Source: Rhizobiaceae bacterium
GTDB taxonomy: Bacteria; Pseudomonadota; Alphaproteobacteria; Rhizobiales; Rhizobiaceae
DNA length: 64,000 nucleotides
Assembly: GCA_028281105.1 (NCBI GenBank)
Contig: JANQKQ010000052.1
Location: 98,522 to 162,521 of the forward strand
Direction: 5' to 3'
The notes below the pieces were generated by a model. The model worked only from the letters and a program-made list of their open reading frames with translations. It was not told where the DNA came from and did no database searches. Shown here piece after piece: positions 24,103 through 32,060 of the stretch (positions are counted from its first letter, which is position 1; every line of letters begins with the position of its first letter). The position numbers were made by a program, and so were the translations under genes.

Positions 24103-25581
24103 TCATCGGCACTGCCATCTGACAATCGGCGCCTGCCGGCCGTCCGCAATGAGCGGCAGCCGGTTCTTCACCGGCATATGCCCGGGGTCGAATTTGCTGA
24201 CGCCTGGCGTATCGGCTTTCACGGTTGTCGCGATGGCGCCATAGGAGGGTTGGAAGTGGTTGCCCGACTTGACCACCACGCAATCGAAAGACGCAATCGA
24301 CAAGCCCTGCGATTGGTAGAACATCACATCATGGGTCCTTGCCGGCCGTGACAGCGCCACCACGATCGACCGTCCCACCGCGATGTGGGCGGCCCGACCC
24401 GCGGTGACCCGCTGCCCGCCCATGATCGGCCCCCGCATTACGAAGTCGATATCGGTCAGATCGAGAACCTGCCCGGTAATGAGTTGAGGCGCGAAGATGC
24501 CATGCGTGTATTTGGCGCCGATCTCCATCTTTAGCCTTTTGCCCACGCCGGCCTGCTCGGCCGCTTCGACCAGGGCCGGGTCGGTAATGGGCACGGCGCA
24601 TCGTAGGTCGCTGTATTCATGGATCAGCCGTTCGAGGATGACCGTACTGTCCCCGGGGGCACCGGCATTGGTGCGATCGCCATAGTCGGATATGGCGAAG
24701 GGGCGGCGCTCCGGCTCATGGCGAACCCGGTTCAGAACTTCGCCGATCCCGGCAAACTCATTGACGAATTCGGCTCGCCGCCTCCACAGCGTGCGAGCGA
24801 TCTCGTCCGCAAGCGCCTGTGCCGCTGACGAAGGACCATCCGATATGACGATGACCGTCTGGCCCATGTCCCGCGCGTCCAGGAAAGGCTGGCAGTTGCA
24901 CAAAGATGCATCCAGGGCGCACGGATCGCTCGCCAGCCAACGGCGCATTTTTTCATGGCACTCCAGCAACGGGCCCTCATGGGTCTCGGTGGCGCCGGCA
25001 AGCAGCATGGGAATTCTCGCATAGTAGCTCACCGGCTCAATCGATTGCTCCAGCAACTTGATACCCAGCTCGACCGCCAGCGCGCCCGTCTCCCGCAGAT
25101 CGGTGTGTGGATTGTGTTTGCACGGCACGAGCAGGCTGGCCGCGTCGCTCATGCGTTGCGTGACATGCGCGTGGAGATCGAGCCCGACGACAATGGGCAC
25201 GTCCACGCCGACCGATTGGCGCAGTGCGGACAGAAGCTCGCCTTCGGGATCATCGAACGATGGGGTCATCATCGCCCCGTGGAGATCGAGGAAGACGATA
25301 TCCGGCTCGATCTGACGCGAACCGTCTACAAGCGCGTCGCGAAAATGCTTGAATGCACTGTCGCTCACAGGACCGCCGGACGTAGCGGTCGCCGCGAGTA
25401 CGGGCACGATCTCAACTGACGTCTTCTGCAGGGCATCGATCATGCCGCCAAGGACCGTGCCGGCGTTGGCAAACCTGTCGATCACGTCCCCGCCTCCGTA
25501 AACGACAAAGTCGTCCAGATTGGTGGGAATCGGATTGTATGAATTGGTTTCCTGGGAGACCTGTGCGATCAGCGCCTTCAT
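24103..25581 (-). CDS. M81 family metallopeptidase (MlrC-like)
   Basis: This 492-aa protein has the MlrC/DUF1485 N-terminal domain: QVSQETNSYNPIPTNLDDF, the zinc-site region IVFLDLHGAMMT, VVGLDLHAHVTQRM and PCKHNPHTDLRETG. The C-terminal domain contains DYGDRTNAGAPGDSTVILE. MlrC of sphingomonads opens linearised microcystin, but most family members sit in unrelated catabolic operons and probably hydrolyse an amide or cyclic amide. The ATG at 25581 has AAGGTAAG upstream. The palindrome at 25631-25644 lies 49 bp upstream, shared with the divergent hydrolase, which places it in the GntR regulon. Confidence 0.85.
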   Translation of the reverse strand: MKALIAQVSQETNSYNPIPTNLDDFVVYGGGDVIDRFANAGTVLGGMIDALQKTSVEIVPVLAATATSGGPVSDSAFKHFRDALVDGSRQIEPDIVFLDLHGAMMTPSFDDPEGELLSALRQSVGVDVPIVVGLDLHAHVTQRMSDAASLLVPCKHNPHTDLRETGALAVELGIKLLEQSIEPVSYYARIPMLLAGATETHEGPLLECHEKMRRWLASDPCALDASLCNCQPFLDARDMGQTVIVISDGPSSAAQALADEIARTLWRRRAEFVNEFAGIGEVLNRVRHEPERRPFAISDYGDRTNAGAPGDSTVILERLIHEYSDLRCAVPITDPALVEAAEQAGVGKRLKMEIGAKYTHGIFAPQLITGQVLDLTDIDFVMRGPIMGGQRVTAGRAAHIAVGRSIVVALSRPARTHDVMFYQSQGLSIASFDCVVVKSGNHFQPSYGAIATTVKADTPGVSKFDPGHMPVKNRLPLIADGRQAPIVRWQCR

Positions 25582-25630
25582 TCACTTACCTTCGGTTGGC
25601 ATCATCGTTTCAACTAGCAGATTTTAGGTA

Positions 25631-25644
25631 TTTGATATATCAAA
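25631..25644. promoter_or_regulatory. GntR-type operator, copy 1 (perfect)
   Basis: TTTGATATATCAAA is a perfect 14-bp palindrome between the divergent M81 peptidase gene (49 bp) and hydrolase gene (39 bp). Identical or near-identical copies stand at 29755, 29867 and 30687. It is the likely binding site of the GntR protein at 29909-30619. Confidence 0.7.
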
Positions 25645-25683
25645 ATCGTGTTAGCTGATGGATCTCAAGCGCAGGTGAGTCAA

Positions 25684-26733
25684 ATGCCAGGCCCGAAGAC
25701 GCCCTATCGCTTTGAGATAGAGGAACAGTCGCGTGTCCTGCACGCAAAACTCCTCCAACGCGACGAGATGCTCGAAAAGGCCACGACGCCACAAGAGCGC
25801 CGCGAGATATTCTCGAAAATGAGCTTCGATGCCGCTCCCGAGCACCAGGACGTGGCGCGCGTCGTCACATTTGAGCTGGACACGACGGTCGGCACCATCG
25901 CCTGCCGCCTGTATCACCCGGCGCCGGGAACCCTAAGCCATTGCCTCGTCTGGTTTCATGGCGGAGGCCATTATTCGGGCGATCTGGAGTCCCATGACGC
26001 GCTGTGCCGGGTCATCGCCAACCAGGCCGACTGCGCGGTGTTGAACGTCGCCTATCGGCTGGCGCCGGACCACACCTTCCCGGCCGCGTTCGAGGACGCG
26101 ATCTGCGCCATCGAATGGGTGGCCCGACACGGTGAAACCGCAGATCTACGCCCCGATAAGCTGCTCATCGGCGGAAGCAGCGCCGGCGGCAACCTCGCGG
26201 CTGCGGCCGCCATCGCCGTGCGCGACCGGCCCGATGTTCACATCATCCACCAGACACTGGTCTACCCGGCGCTCGACGCGACGTTGAGCAGCGAGACTTT
26301 CGAGGTCTATGCCGAGGGCTTCTCCTACACGACCGCTAAGCGCAAATTGTCCCGGGACTGGTATTGCGGCGATACTCCCGATCTTCGCGATCCGAGATTG
26401 TCGCCATTGTTCGTGGAAACGTGCGCCGGGTTGCCGCCCGCGTTGATCATCACCGCCGAACTGGACCCGCTGCGCGGGGACGGCGAACGCTATGCTATGC
26501 GTCTGCTCGAGGCCGGCGTGCCCGTTCAACACGTGCGCTATGCCGGCACGATGCACGGGTTCTTCAGCCAGTCGGGCGTTCTTCAACGCGGCGCGGACGC
26601 GGTCGCACAGGTGATCGCCTCCGTCAGGTTTGCGGTGACGAACTATGTCGAGCGTGAACCACACCGCCTCCGACCGTCCCGCGATCACAACACGCCGGCG
26701 AGAAAATTGTCGAGCGGCGTGAAGCGGACGTAG
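25684..26733 (+). CDS. Alpha/beta hydrolase, hormone-sensitive-lipase type
   Basis: This 349-aa esterase or amidase has the HSL oxyanion-hole motif WFHGGGHYSGDLES, the nucleophile elbow GGSSAGGN, and a C-terminal catalytic segment with ITAELDPLRGDGERYA (Asp) and RYAGTMHGFFSQSG (His). No signal peptide is seen, so it is cytoplasmic. The ATG at 25684 has AGGTGA 6 bp upstream and is preferred to a GTG at 25648, which overlaps the operator. The 3' end overlaps the convergent tctB gene by 49 bp. Confidence 0.9.
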   Translation: MPGPKTPYRFEIEEQSRVLHAKLLQRDEMLEKATTPQERREIFSKMSFDAAPEHQDVARVVTFELDTTVGTIACRLYHPAPGTLSHCLVWFHGGGHYSGDLESHDALCRVIANQADCAVLNVAYRLAPDHTFPAAFEDAICAIEWVARHGETADLRPDKLLIGGSSAGGNLAAAAAIAVRDRPDVHIIHQTLVYPALDATLSSETFEVYAEGFSYTTAKRKLSRDWYCGDTPDLRDPRLSPLFVETCAGLPPALIITAELDPLRGDGERYAMRLLEAGVPVQHVRYAGTMHGFFSQSGVLQRGADAVAQVIASVRFAVTNYVEREPHRLRPSRDHNTPARKLSSGVKRT

Positions 26734-27194
26734 AGCACTCTTGCGAGAAGCAGGTTCAATAGGAACGGCGGGAGCATCGCTATGAAGACGTAGGTCAACG
26801 GGTGACGTTCGTGCATCAAGAACAAGAAGAGCGCGATGAGCCCGATCGACGACACGACATAGCCCAGCCAGGGAAGAATCACGGCATAGGCGATGCTGCC
26901 CGCAAGGAAAGCAGCCGACCGCCTGAACTGGGCGCGCCGCGCCGTTCTCTCAAGCTCGGTTTCTTCAGGTTCGTCGGCAACCGCGAGAGTGCCTAGCCGC
27001 GACAGGCCCATCGAACCGACGAGAATGAGCGCCACGATCGTCACGGCGGTCGGCAGAAGGCCTTCCAGGCCGTCTCCGCCGCCTTTCGGGATCTGCGCGT
27101 CGAATCCGAGCAACAGGAAGTAGAGACAGCCCGCCGAAAGCGCGATCGACAGGCCGAGCTCGAAATCCAGGTATCGACGCCAGCGCCTAGGCAT
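26685..27194 (-). CDS. tctB: Tripartite tricarboxylate transporter small subunit, TctB
   Basis: This 169-aa protein with four hydrophobic segments matches TctB. The N-terminal helix is ELGLSIALSAGCLYFLLLGF, the central helix is LLPTAVTIVALILVGSMGL, and a helical hairpin ends in PLTYVFIAMLPPFLLNLLLA. The ATG at 27194 is chosen; it overlaps the TctA stop by 8 bp. A longer open frame upstream mirrors tctA and is not used. Its last 49 bp overlap the end of the convergent hydrolase gene, an unusually long convergent overlap. Confidence 0.85.
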   Translation of the reverse strand: MPRRWRRYLDFELGLSIALSAGCLYFLLLGFDAQIPKGGGDGLEGLLPTAVTIVALILVGSMGLSRLGTLAVADEPEETELERTARRAQFRRSAAFLAGSIAYAVILPWLGYVVSSIGLIALFLFLMHERHPLTYVFIAMLPPFLLNLLLARVLYVRFTPLDNFLAGVL

Positions 27195-28674
27195 TCTTCG
27201 ATCTGCGATAATTGATGATCGAAAAGACGACTGCGACGACGGCCAGTACCCACAAGACGTTCCCGATCGTACTTTCGAAAAACACGGTCCAGTCTCCGCC
27301 ACTGATGAGCATCGCGCGGCGAAAGTTGTTTTCCATGATGGGCAGCAAGATGAAGCCGATCATGACGGTGGACCGGGGTGCGTTGAGCTTGTGCATGGTG
27401 TAGCCGACGATGCAGAAGATGAAGGCGACGGCAACGTCGAAAAAGCTCTGCTGATAATTGTACGCACCCATCGTCGACAGAACCATCACGACGGGCAGGA
27501 TGATCGATGTGCGAACCTTGGAAACACGGATGAAGATCGGAAGCAGGAACAGGCCGAAGAGGACCAGCAGCAGGTTGGCGGCGATCAGGCCCCCATACAG
27601 GCCATAGACCACTTCCGGGTTCTCCGTGAAAATCAACGGCCCCGGCGTGAGCCCGTGAATCATGAAGGCCCCGATCAGGATCACGGCCTCGGAATCTCCG
27701 GGAATACCGAGCCCGAGCAGCGGGATGAGGTTCGCGCCGCTGACCGCATTGTTGCCGGACTCCGCGCCGGCGACGCCCTCAAGCGACCCCTTTCCGAAGC
27801 GCTCCTTGTCCTTGGACATCCGCTTCGCCGCATCATATCCCAGCAGCGCGCCGAGCAGCGGACCCATGCCGGGAATGATGCCGATGACCGTGCCGATGGC
27901 CGAGCCGGCGGCGATCGGGCGGCCGATCAGTTTCCAGTCCCCTTTTGTCACCTTCGTATCCGACGGCTTGGTCGGCGGCGGCAGAAAGATCTTTGAACCG
28001 GTTTGAGGTTGCTCCAGCCGGATCAGCACCTCGGCCATCGGCAGCAATCCGATGAGCATCGGGATAAGCCCGATCCCGCCGTAGAAATCGGGATTCCCGA
28101 AAGACAACCGCGGCAGACCGCTGATCGGATCGAGACCGATCATCGCCACGAAAATCCCGATACAGGCGCCGATGAGACCCTTGATGAGCGACTTTCCCGA
28201 AAGAGACGCCACCAGGGTCAGCGACGCAATCGCGATCACCGTGAATTCGACGGGCCCGAATTCCAGCGCGATGCGCGCGAGCTGGGCAGCGGAGAGGATG
28301 AGAATGATGTCGGAGAACGTGTCTCCGATCGCGGACGCAAACAGCGATACCTTGAGGGCCTTCAGCCCTTTTCCCTTCTTGGCAAGCGCATGCCCGTCCT
28401 CAACCGTAGCGACGGCGGCGGCGGTGCCGGGCGCGTTGACGAGAATAGCCGCAATCGAGCCGCCGAAGATGCCTCCCTTGTAGGCGCCCGTCATCATGAT
28501 CAGGCTGGCGACCGGCGGCAGATGAAAGGTGAAGGGAATGATCATGGCGATGGCCATGGCGGCCGAAAGGCCGGGAATGGCCCCCAGCACGATCCCGGCG
28601 CCCACCCCGATGGCCAGGTAAATCAGGTTCGTCGGATCGGTTAGCGCGAAAAGCGCAAACTGCAGGATTTCCAT
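27187..28674 (-). CDS. tctA: Tripartite tricarboxylate transporter permease, TctA
   Basis: This 495-aa protein with about 11-12 membrane segments has the TctA signatures GIVLGAIPGLSAAMAIAMII, GGIFGGSIAAILVNAPGTAA and the second-half copy IGTVIGIIPGMGPLLGALLG, plus GAESGNNAVSGANLIPLLGL. It forms the translocation channel of the TctABC system. It follows the binding protein (tctC) by 94 bp with a hairpin between, and overlaps tctB. Confidence 0.96.
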   Translation of the reverse strand: MEILQFALFALTDPTNLIYLAIGVGAGIVLGAIPGLSAAMAIAMIIPFTFHLPPVASLIMMTGAYKGGIFGGSIAAILVNAPGTAAAVATVEDGHALAKKGKGLKALKVSLFASAIGDTFSDIILILSAAQLARIALEFGPVEFTVIAIASLTLVASLSGKSLIKGLIGACIGIFVAMIGLDPISGLPRLSFGNPDFYGGIGLIPMLIGLLPMAEVLIRLEQPQTGSKIFLPPPTKPSDTKVTKGDWKLIGRPIAAGSAIGTVIGIIPGMGPLLGALLGYDAAKRMSKDKERFGKGSLEGVAGAESGNNAVSGANLIPLLGLGIPGDSEAVILIGAFMIHGLTPGPLIFTENPEVVYGLYGGLIAANLLLVLFGLFLLPIFIRVSKVRTSIILPVVMVLSTMGAYNYQQSFFDVAVAFIFCIVGYTMHKLNAPRSTVMIGFILLPIMENNFRRAMLISGGDWTVFFESTIGNVLWVLAVVAVVFSIINYRRSKNA

Positions 28675-28707
28675 GGGCGATGCGGCTCATACCATGACGG
28701 AAGACTA

Positions 28708-28740
28708 CGCCCGGCCGGCGAGGGTTGCGACGGCCGGGCG
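28708..28740 (-). terminator. Hairpin between tctC and tctA
   Basis: CGCCCGGCCG (28708-28717) pairs perfectly with CGGCCGGGCG (28731-28740), giving a 10-bp GC stem with a 13-nt loop. No clear T-run follows in the direction of transcription. It may stabilise the tctC message or partly attenuate tctAB. Confidence 0.5.
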
Positions 28741-28768
28741 CAAACGCGTTCTAAGGGAAACAAGAACG

Positions 28769-29731
28769 CTAGTTCTTCTTGAGCCCCAGCCGCTCAAGCC
28801 ATTCCTTGTTGGACGCGTAACGCTCCCTGACCATGACCTCATAGTCTTCACCGGTCATGGCGGACGCATCCAGCCCAAGCCCGTTCACCTTCTCCGCGTA
28901 GTCCGGATCCTCAGCCGCCTGGAAGAACGCTTCGCGCAACTTTGCGACGATTTCAGGATCGGTGCCGGTCGGCGCCGACAGACCCGCCCAGCTTTCGATG
29001 GCCGTGTCATATCCCTGCTCGATCAGCGTCGGGATGTCCTGGCGCAGGCTCCAACGCCTCGGGCCAGCCGCCGCGATCAGCGTCAACTCGCCCGATTTGA
29101 GATTTGCCGAGCCGGGGCCGATAATCGCCGCGGTCACCACATCGCCCATCAGCGCGACTTCCCGCTCCGACCCGGACTTGTAGGGAACGGAGACGAATTC
29201 CGCCCCGCTCAGCTTGCTGAGATTCTCGATGAGGATCTTCTCGTCAGTCGACGTCACCGCGATCGTGACGCGCTCGCCAGCCTTGGCGGCCTCCACCAGA
29301 TCCGTAAAGGAATCATGAGCGGAACTCTTGTTGACCGCCATGCCATAGACGTAGCGCAGATAGCCGACGATGAAGGTGAAATCGTCGGTTTGGAAGGGAA
29401 CTTCCATCGTATGCGGAGCGACGGTCAGCGGCGACAGGCTGGTCACGCCGACGGTGTAGCCGTCGTTCTTACTCTGCGCCAGAAGCGACGGTCCGCCGGT
29501 CCCGGCTCCGCCGGATTTGTTGATGACCGCGATCGGCTGACCAAGATATTTTTCCGCGGTGTTGGCCAGGATGCGGGTCGCCGTATCGGTCGTGCCCCCT
29601 GCCCCGTAGTTGACGATCAGCGTCACTTCCTTTGACGGAAACTGCTCGGCGAGAGCCGATGTCGCCGTGACAAGCCCCAGCACAATCGCGCCGGCGAAAA
29701 CCCGGCCGAAAAGCTTGCGAATGATGGGCAT
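28769..29731 (-). CDS. tctC: Tripartite tricarboxylate transporter substrate-binding protein, TctC/Bug family
   Basis: This 320-aa periplasmic protein has a Sec signal (RKLFGRVFAGAIVLGLVTAT, cleavage near SALAEQ). The mature Bug-family start is FPSKEVTLIVNYGAGGTTDT, followed by VINKSGGAGTGGPSLLAQS and DIPTLIEQGYD. Bug proteins bind carboxylates and related small molecules. The ATG at 29731 has GGGAGG 8 bp upstream. The GntR-type palindrome at 29755-29768 sits 23 bp before the start codon, so repression by the divergent GntR protein is expected. Confidence 0.93.
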   Translation of the reverse strand: MPIIRKLFGRVFAGAIVLGLVTATSALAEQFPSKEVTLIVNYGAGGTTDTATRILANTAEKYLGQPIAVINKSGGAGTGGPSLLAQSKNDGYTVGVTSLSPLTVAPHTMEVPFQTDDFTFIVGYLRYVYGMAVNKSSAHDSFTDLVEAAKAGERVTIAVTSTDEKILIENLSKLSGAEFVSVPYKSGSEREVALMGDVVTAAIIGPGSANLKSGELTLIAAAGPRRWSLRQDIPTLIEQGYDTAIESWAGLSAPTGTDPEIVAKLREAFFQAAEDPDYAEKVNGLGLDASAMTGEDYEVMVRERYASNKEWLERLGLKKN

Positions 29732-29754
29732 TTGATAAACCTCCCGTTGATTAT

Positions 29755-29768
29755 TTTGATATATCAAA
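29755..29768. promoter_or_regulatory. GntR-type operator, copy 2 (perfect)
   Basis: TTTGATATATCAAA, identical to the copy at 25631, lies 23 bp upstream of the tctC start codon. It is the expected control site of the tctCAB unit. Confidence 0.7.
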
Positions 29769-29866
29769 TACAAAAAATGAAGTTTGTCAACCGCGATGCG
29801 GAGACGATATGCTCACCGCCCATCCTACACGGGCGGACCGAATTTCGATGGACCCATCTCGATGTT

Positions 29867-29880
29867 TTTGATACATCATA
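29867..29880. promoter_or_regulatory. GntR-type operator, copy 3 (degenerate)
   Basis: TTTGATACATCATA matches the perfect palindrome at 12 of 14 positions and lies 28 bp upstream of the GntR gene start, consistent with weaker autoregulation. Confidence 0.5.
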
Positions 29881-29908
29881 AATCAAATTCGGCGATCGGG
29901 GTTGTGGA

Positions 29909-30619
29909 ATGGGCCAACCCCTGCCACTTGAAAACAACGCGGAAGCGAGCAGGAACGTGTCAGCGATCAGGCCTGTCGCCAGACAGGAGAGCCTCAGCAC
30001 GAAGGTCTACCAGGAGTTCCGGCGGGCTTTGATGACCGGGGCTTACGAACCCGGCGAAAAAGTCACGATCAGGGCAATCGCCGAGGCCGCGAAGGTCAGT
30101 TATTCGCCGGCGCGCGAGGCGGTAAGCCGGCTGATTCTGGAAGGCGCGCTGGAGAATGCCGGGCCCAAGACCGTGATCGTTCCCAACCTCTCCATTCAAT
30201 CCTTGGACGAGATCACGGCAATCCGGAAAGCCCTTGAATGCATGGCCACGGATATCGGAGCGCCCGCAATCACATCCCAGGAACTGGAGAAACTTGCCCG
30301 CATCCAGGAACGGCTGGAGCAGGCGATGGACGCACAGCGCTATCAGGAAGTGCTCAAGCACAACGAGGAGTTCCATTTTCTGATCTATCGAAAATGCGGT
30401 TACCCCCATGCCATCCAGATGATCGAGGCCTGCTGGGTGCGCGTCGGCCCCTCCCTCAATCTGCTCTATCCCGAGTTTTCCATCAGCAAGGAAGGCGTCA
30501 ACAACCACCACGCCATCCTTGATGCTCTGGGGCGCGGCAAGCCGGAGCAGGCATCGCGCCACATCAATGCGGATATTGAAGCCGGCTATGCAAGCCTGTC
30601 CGCGCTGCTGAACCCCTAG
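29909..30619 (+). CDS. GntR family transcriptional regulator, FCD (FadR/VanR) subfamily
   Basis: This 236-aa regulator has an N-terminal GntR winged helix (STKVYQEFRRALMTGAYEPG, then EKVTIRAIAEAAKVSYSPAR and EAVSRLILEGAL). The all-helical C-terminal FCD effector domain has the metal/ligand residues in HNEEFHFLIYRKCGYPHA and NHHAILDALGRG. FCD regulators are usually repressors released by a carboxylate. It is divergent from tctCAB and directly upstream of the aminotransferase-ThDP pair. The four matching palindromes around it define its probable regulon. Confidence 0.92.
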   Translation: MGQPLPLENNAEASRNVSAIRPVARQESLSTKVYQEFRRALMTGAYEPGEKVTIRAIAEAAKVSYSPAREAVSRLILEGALENAGPKTVIVPNLSIQSLDEITAIRKALECMATDIGAPAITSQELEKLARIQERLEQAMDAQRYQEVLKHNEEFHFLIYRKCGYPHAIQMIEACWVRVGPSLNLLYPEFSISKEGVNNHHAILDALGRGKPEQASRHINADIEAGYASLSALLNP

Positions 30620-30686
30620 AACCAGCCAACCCAGAACCAGTCGATCGATTTTCGAACAACCGATTGCCATTCGCTTCATTCGAAAT

Positions 30687-30700
30687 TATGATATATCAAA
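30687..30700. promoter_or_regulatory. GntR-type operator, copy 4 (13/14)
   Basis: TATGATATATCAAA differs from the perfect palindrome at one position and lies 22 bp upstream of the aminotransferase start. It separates the GntR gene from the aminotransferase-ThDP unit. Confidence 0.65.
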
Positions 30701-30722
30701 TTTCAAAATTGCTGACGATGAA

Positions 30723-32060
30723 ATGATCCGTACAACGCAGCTTCACCAACCCGGCTCCAACCCGATGACGAGGTCACAGCAACTTTTCGAGCGCGCGCGA
30801 AACGTCCTTCCCGGCGGAACGACGCGCGCGACGATCCTGTTCCGCGATTATCCCATCTACCTGACCCGGGGCGAAGGCGCGCGGGTTTTCGATGAAGACG
30901 GGCGCTCATATATCGATTTCGCCAACAACTTCACGACGCTCATTCACGGCCATGGGTTTGCCCCGGTGACCGAGGCCGCCATGGCCCAGCTCAAGCTGGC
31001 GTCCTGCTTCTCAAATCCCACCTCCTCGGAGATCGATCTGGCGGAACTGATCGTCGAGCGAGTCCCCTCGGTCGAGCAGATCCGATTCGTGAACACCGGC
31101 ACCGAGGCGGTCATGTTCGCCATCAAGGCGGCCCGCGCGTTCACCGGGCGCCACAAGATAGCAAAGTTCGAAGGCGCGTATCACGGCGCCTACGACTGGG
31201 CGGAGGTCTCCGAGGCGGCGATGCCTGACGAGAACAACCTCAGCCCGCCCGTTGTCGCCAACTATGCCGGCATGCCGCCATCCGTGCTCGACGAAGTCGT
31301 CGTGTTGCCGTTCAACGATCTGGAGCGGACCCGATCCATCCTGGCCGAACATGGCCGTTCGCTGGCGGCGATACTGGTCGATGCGATGCCGAGCCGGCCG
31401 GGCCTCATTCCGCTCAAGCGTGAATATGTCGAGTTCCTGAACGAAGTTGCGCGCGCAAACGACACGCTGATCATCTCGGACGAGGTTCTCAATTTTCGCC
31501 TGGATTATCATGGCGCCGCCGAACGATTTGGATTGCGGGCCGACTTGACGACGCTCGGCAAGATCATCGGCGGTGGCCTGCCCGTCGGCGCGATTGGCGG
31601 GCGCAAAGATGTCATGCAGGTCTTTGACGCCTCTCGCGGCTCTCTCGTGACGCAGGGGGGCACGTTCTCGGCAAATCCCGTCTCGATGGTGGCGGGACGC
31701 GCATCGCTCGGCGCGCTCGATCGTCCCGCATTCGAGCGGCTTGAAGCCCTTGGCGACTATGCGCGCGAATCGATCGAAGCCCTCTCGCGCAAACTGGGAT
31801 GCACGCTCAGCGCCACCGGCCTGGGCTCGCTCGTCAGGCTTCACCCCAAGGCTTTTGCACCCACCACCTATGCCCAGTTCTTTCAGTCACCGGCGCAAAA
31901 GCAAACCATGCGGGATCTGCACTTCGCGCTGTTGGAGCGCGGCATCCTCATCTCCAATACCGGCTTGATCGCTCTATCGACCCCGATGAACGAAACCCAC
32001 ATCGACGCGCTCACCGCCCAGTTGGAAAGCGCCATCGTTGCGGGAGGGTTTTTTCAATGA
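30723..32060 (+). CDS. Class III aminotransferase, glutamate-1-semialdehyde aminomutase-like
   Basis: This 445-aa PLP enzyme has the subgroup start FERARNVLPGGTTRATI, the substrate-side NTGTEAVMFAIKAARAFTGR and KFEGAYHGAYDWAE. The PLP-phosphate/Asp region is IISDEVLNFRLDYHGA and the Schiff-base lysine is Lys280 in TTLGKIIGGGLPVGAIGG. It is not the heme-pathway enzyme in this context. Homologues of this type transaminate beta-amino acids or other non-alpha amines. The ATG at 30723 is used, with a second ATG at 30765 possible. The stop overlaps the ThDP gene by 4 bp. Confidence 0.9.
   Translation: MIRTTQLHQPGSNPMTRSQQLFERARNVLPGGTTRATILFRDYPIYLTRGEGARVFDEDGRSYIDFANNFTTLIHGHGFAPVTEAAMAQLKLASCFSNPTSSEIDLAELIVERVPSVEQIRFVNTGTEAVMFAIKAARAFTGRHKIAKFEGAYHGAYDWAEVSEAAMPDENNLSPPVVANYAGMPPSVLDEVVVLPFNDLERTRSILAEHGRSLAAILVDAMPSRPGLIPLKREYVEFLNEVARANDTLIISDEVLNFRLDYHGAAERFGLRADLTTLGKIIGGGLPVGAIGGRKDVMQVFDASRGSLVTQGGTFSANPVSMVAGRASLGALDRPAFERLEALGDYARESIEALSRKLGCTLSATGLGSLVRLHPKAFAPTTYAQFFQSPAQKQTMRDLHFALLERGILISNTGLIALSTPMNETHIDALTAQLESAIVAGGFFQ

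Noticed and set aside
30723..32060. Calling the aminotransferase hemL (glutamate-1-semialdehyde aminomutase)
   Set aside because: The organism type normally makes aminolevulinate by HemA, the active-site surroundings differ, and the operon is catabolic.
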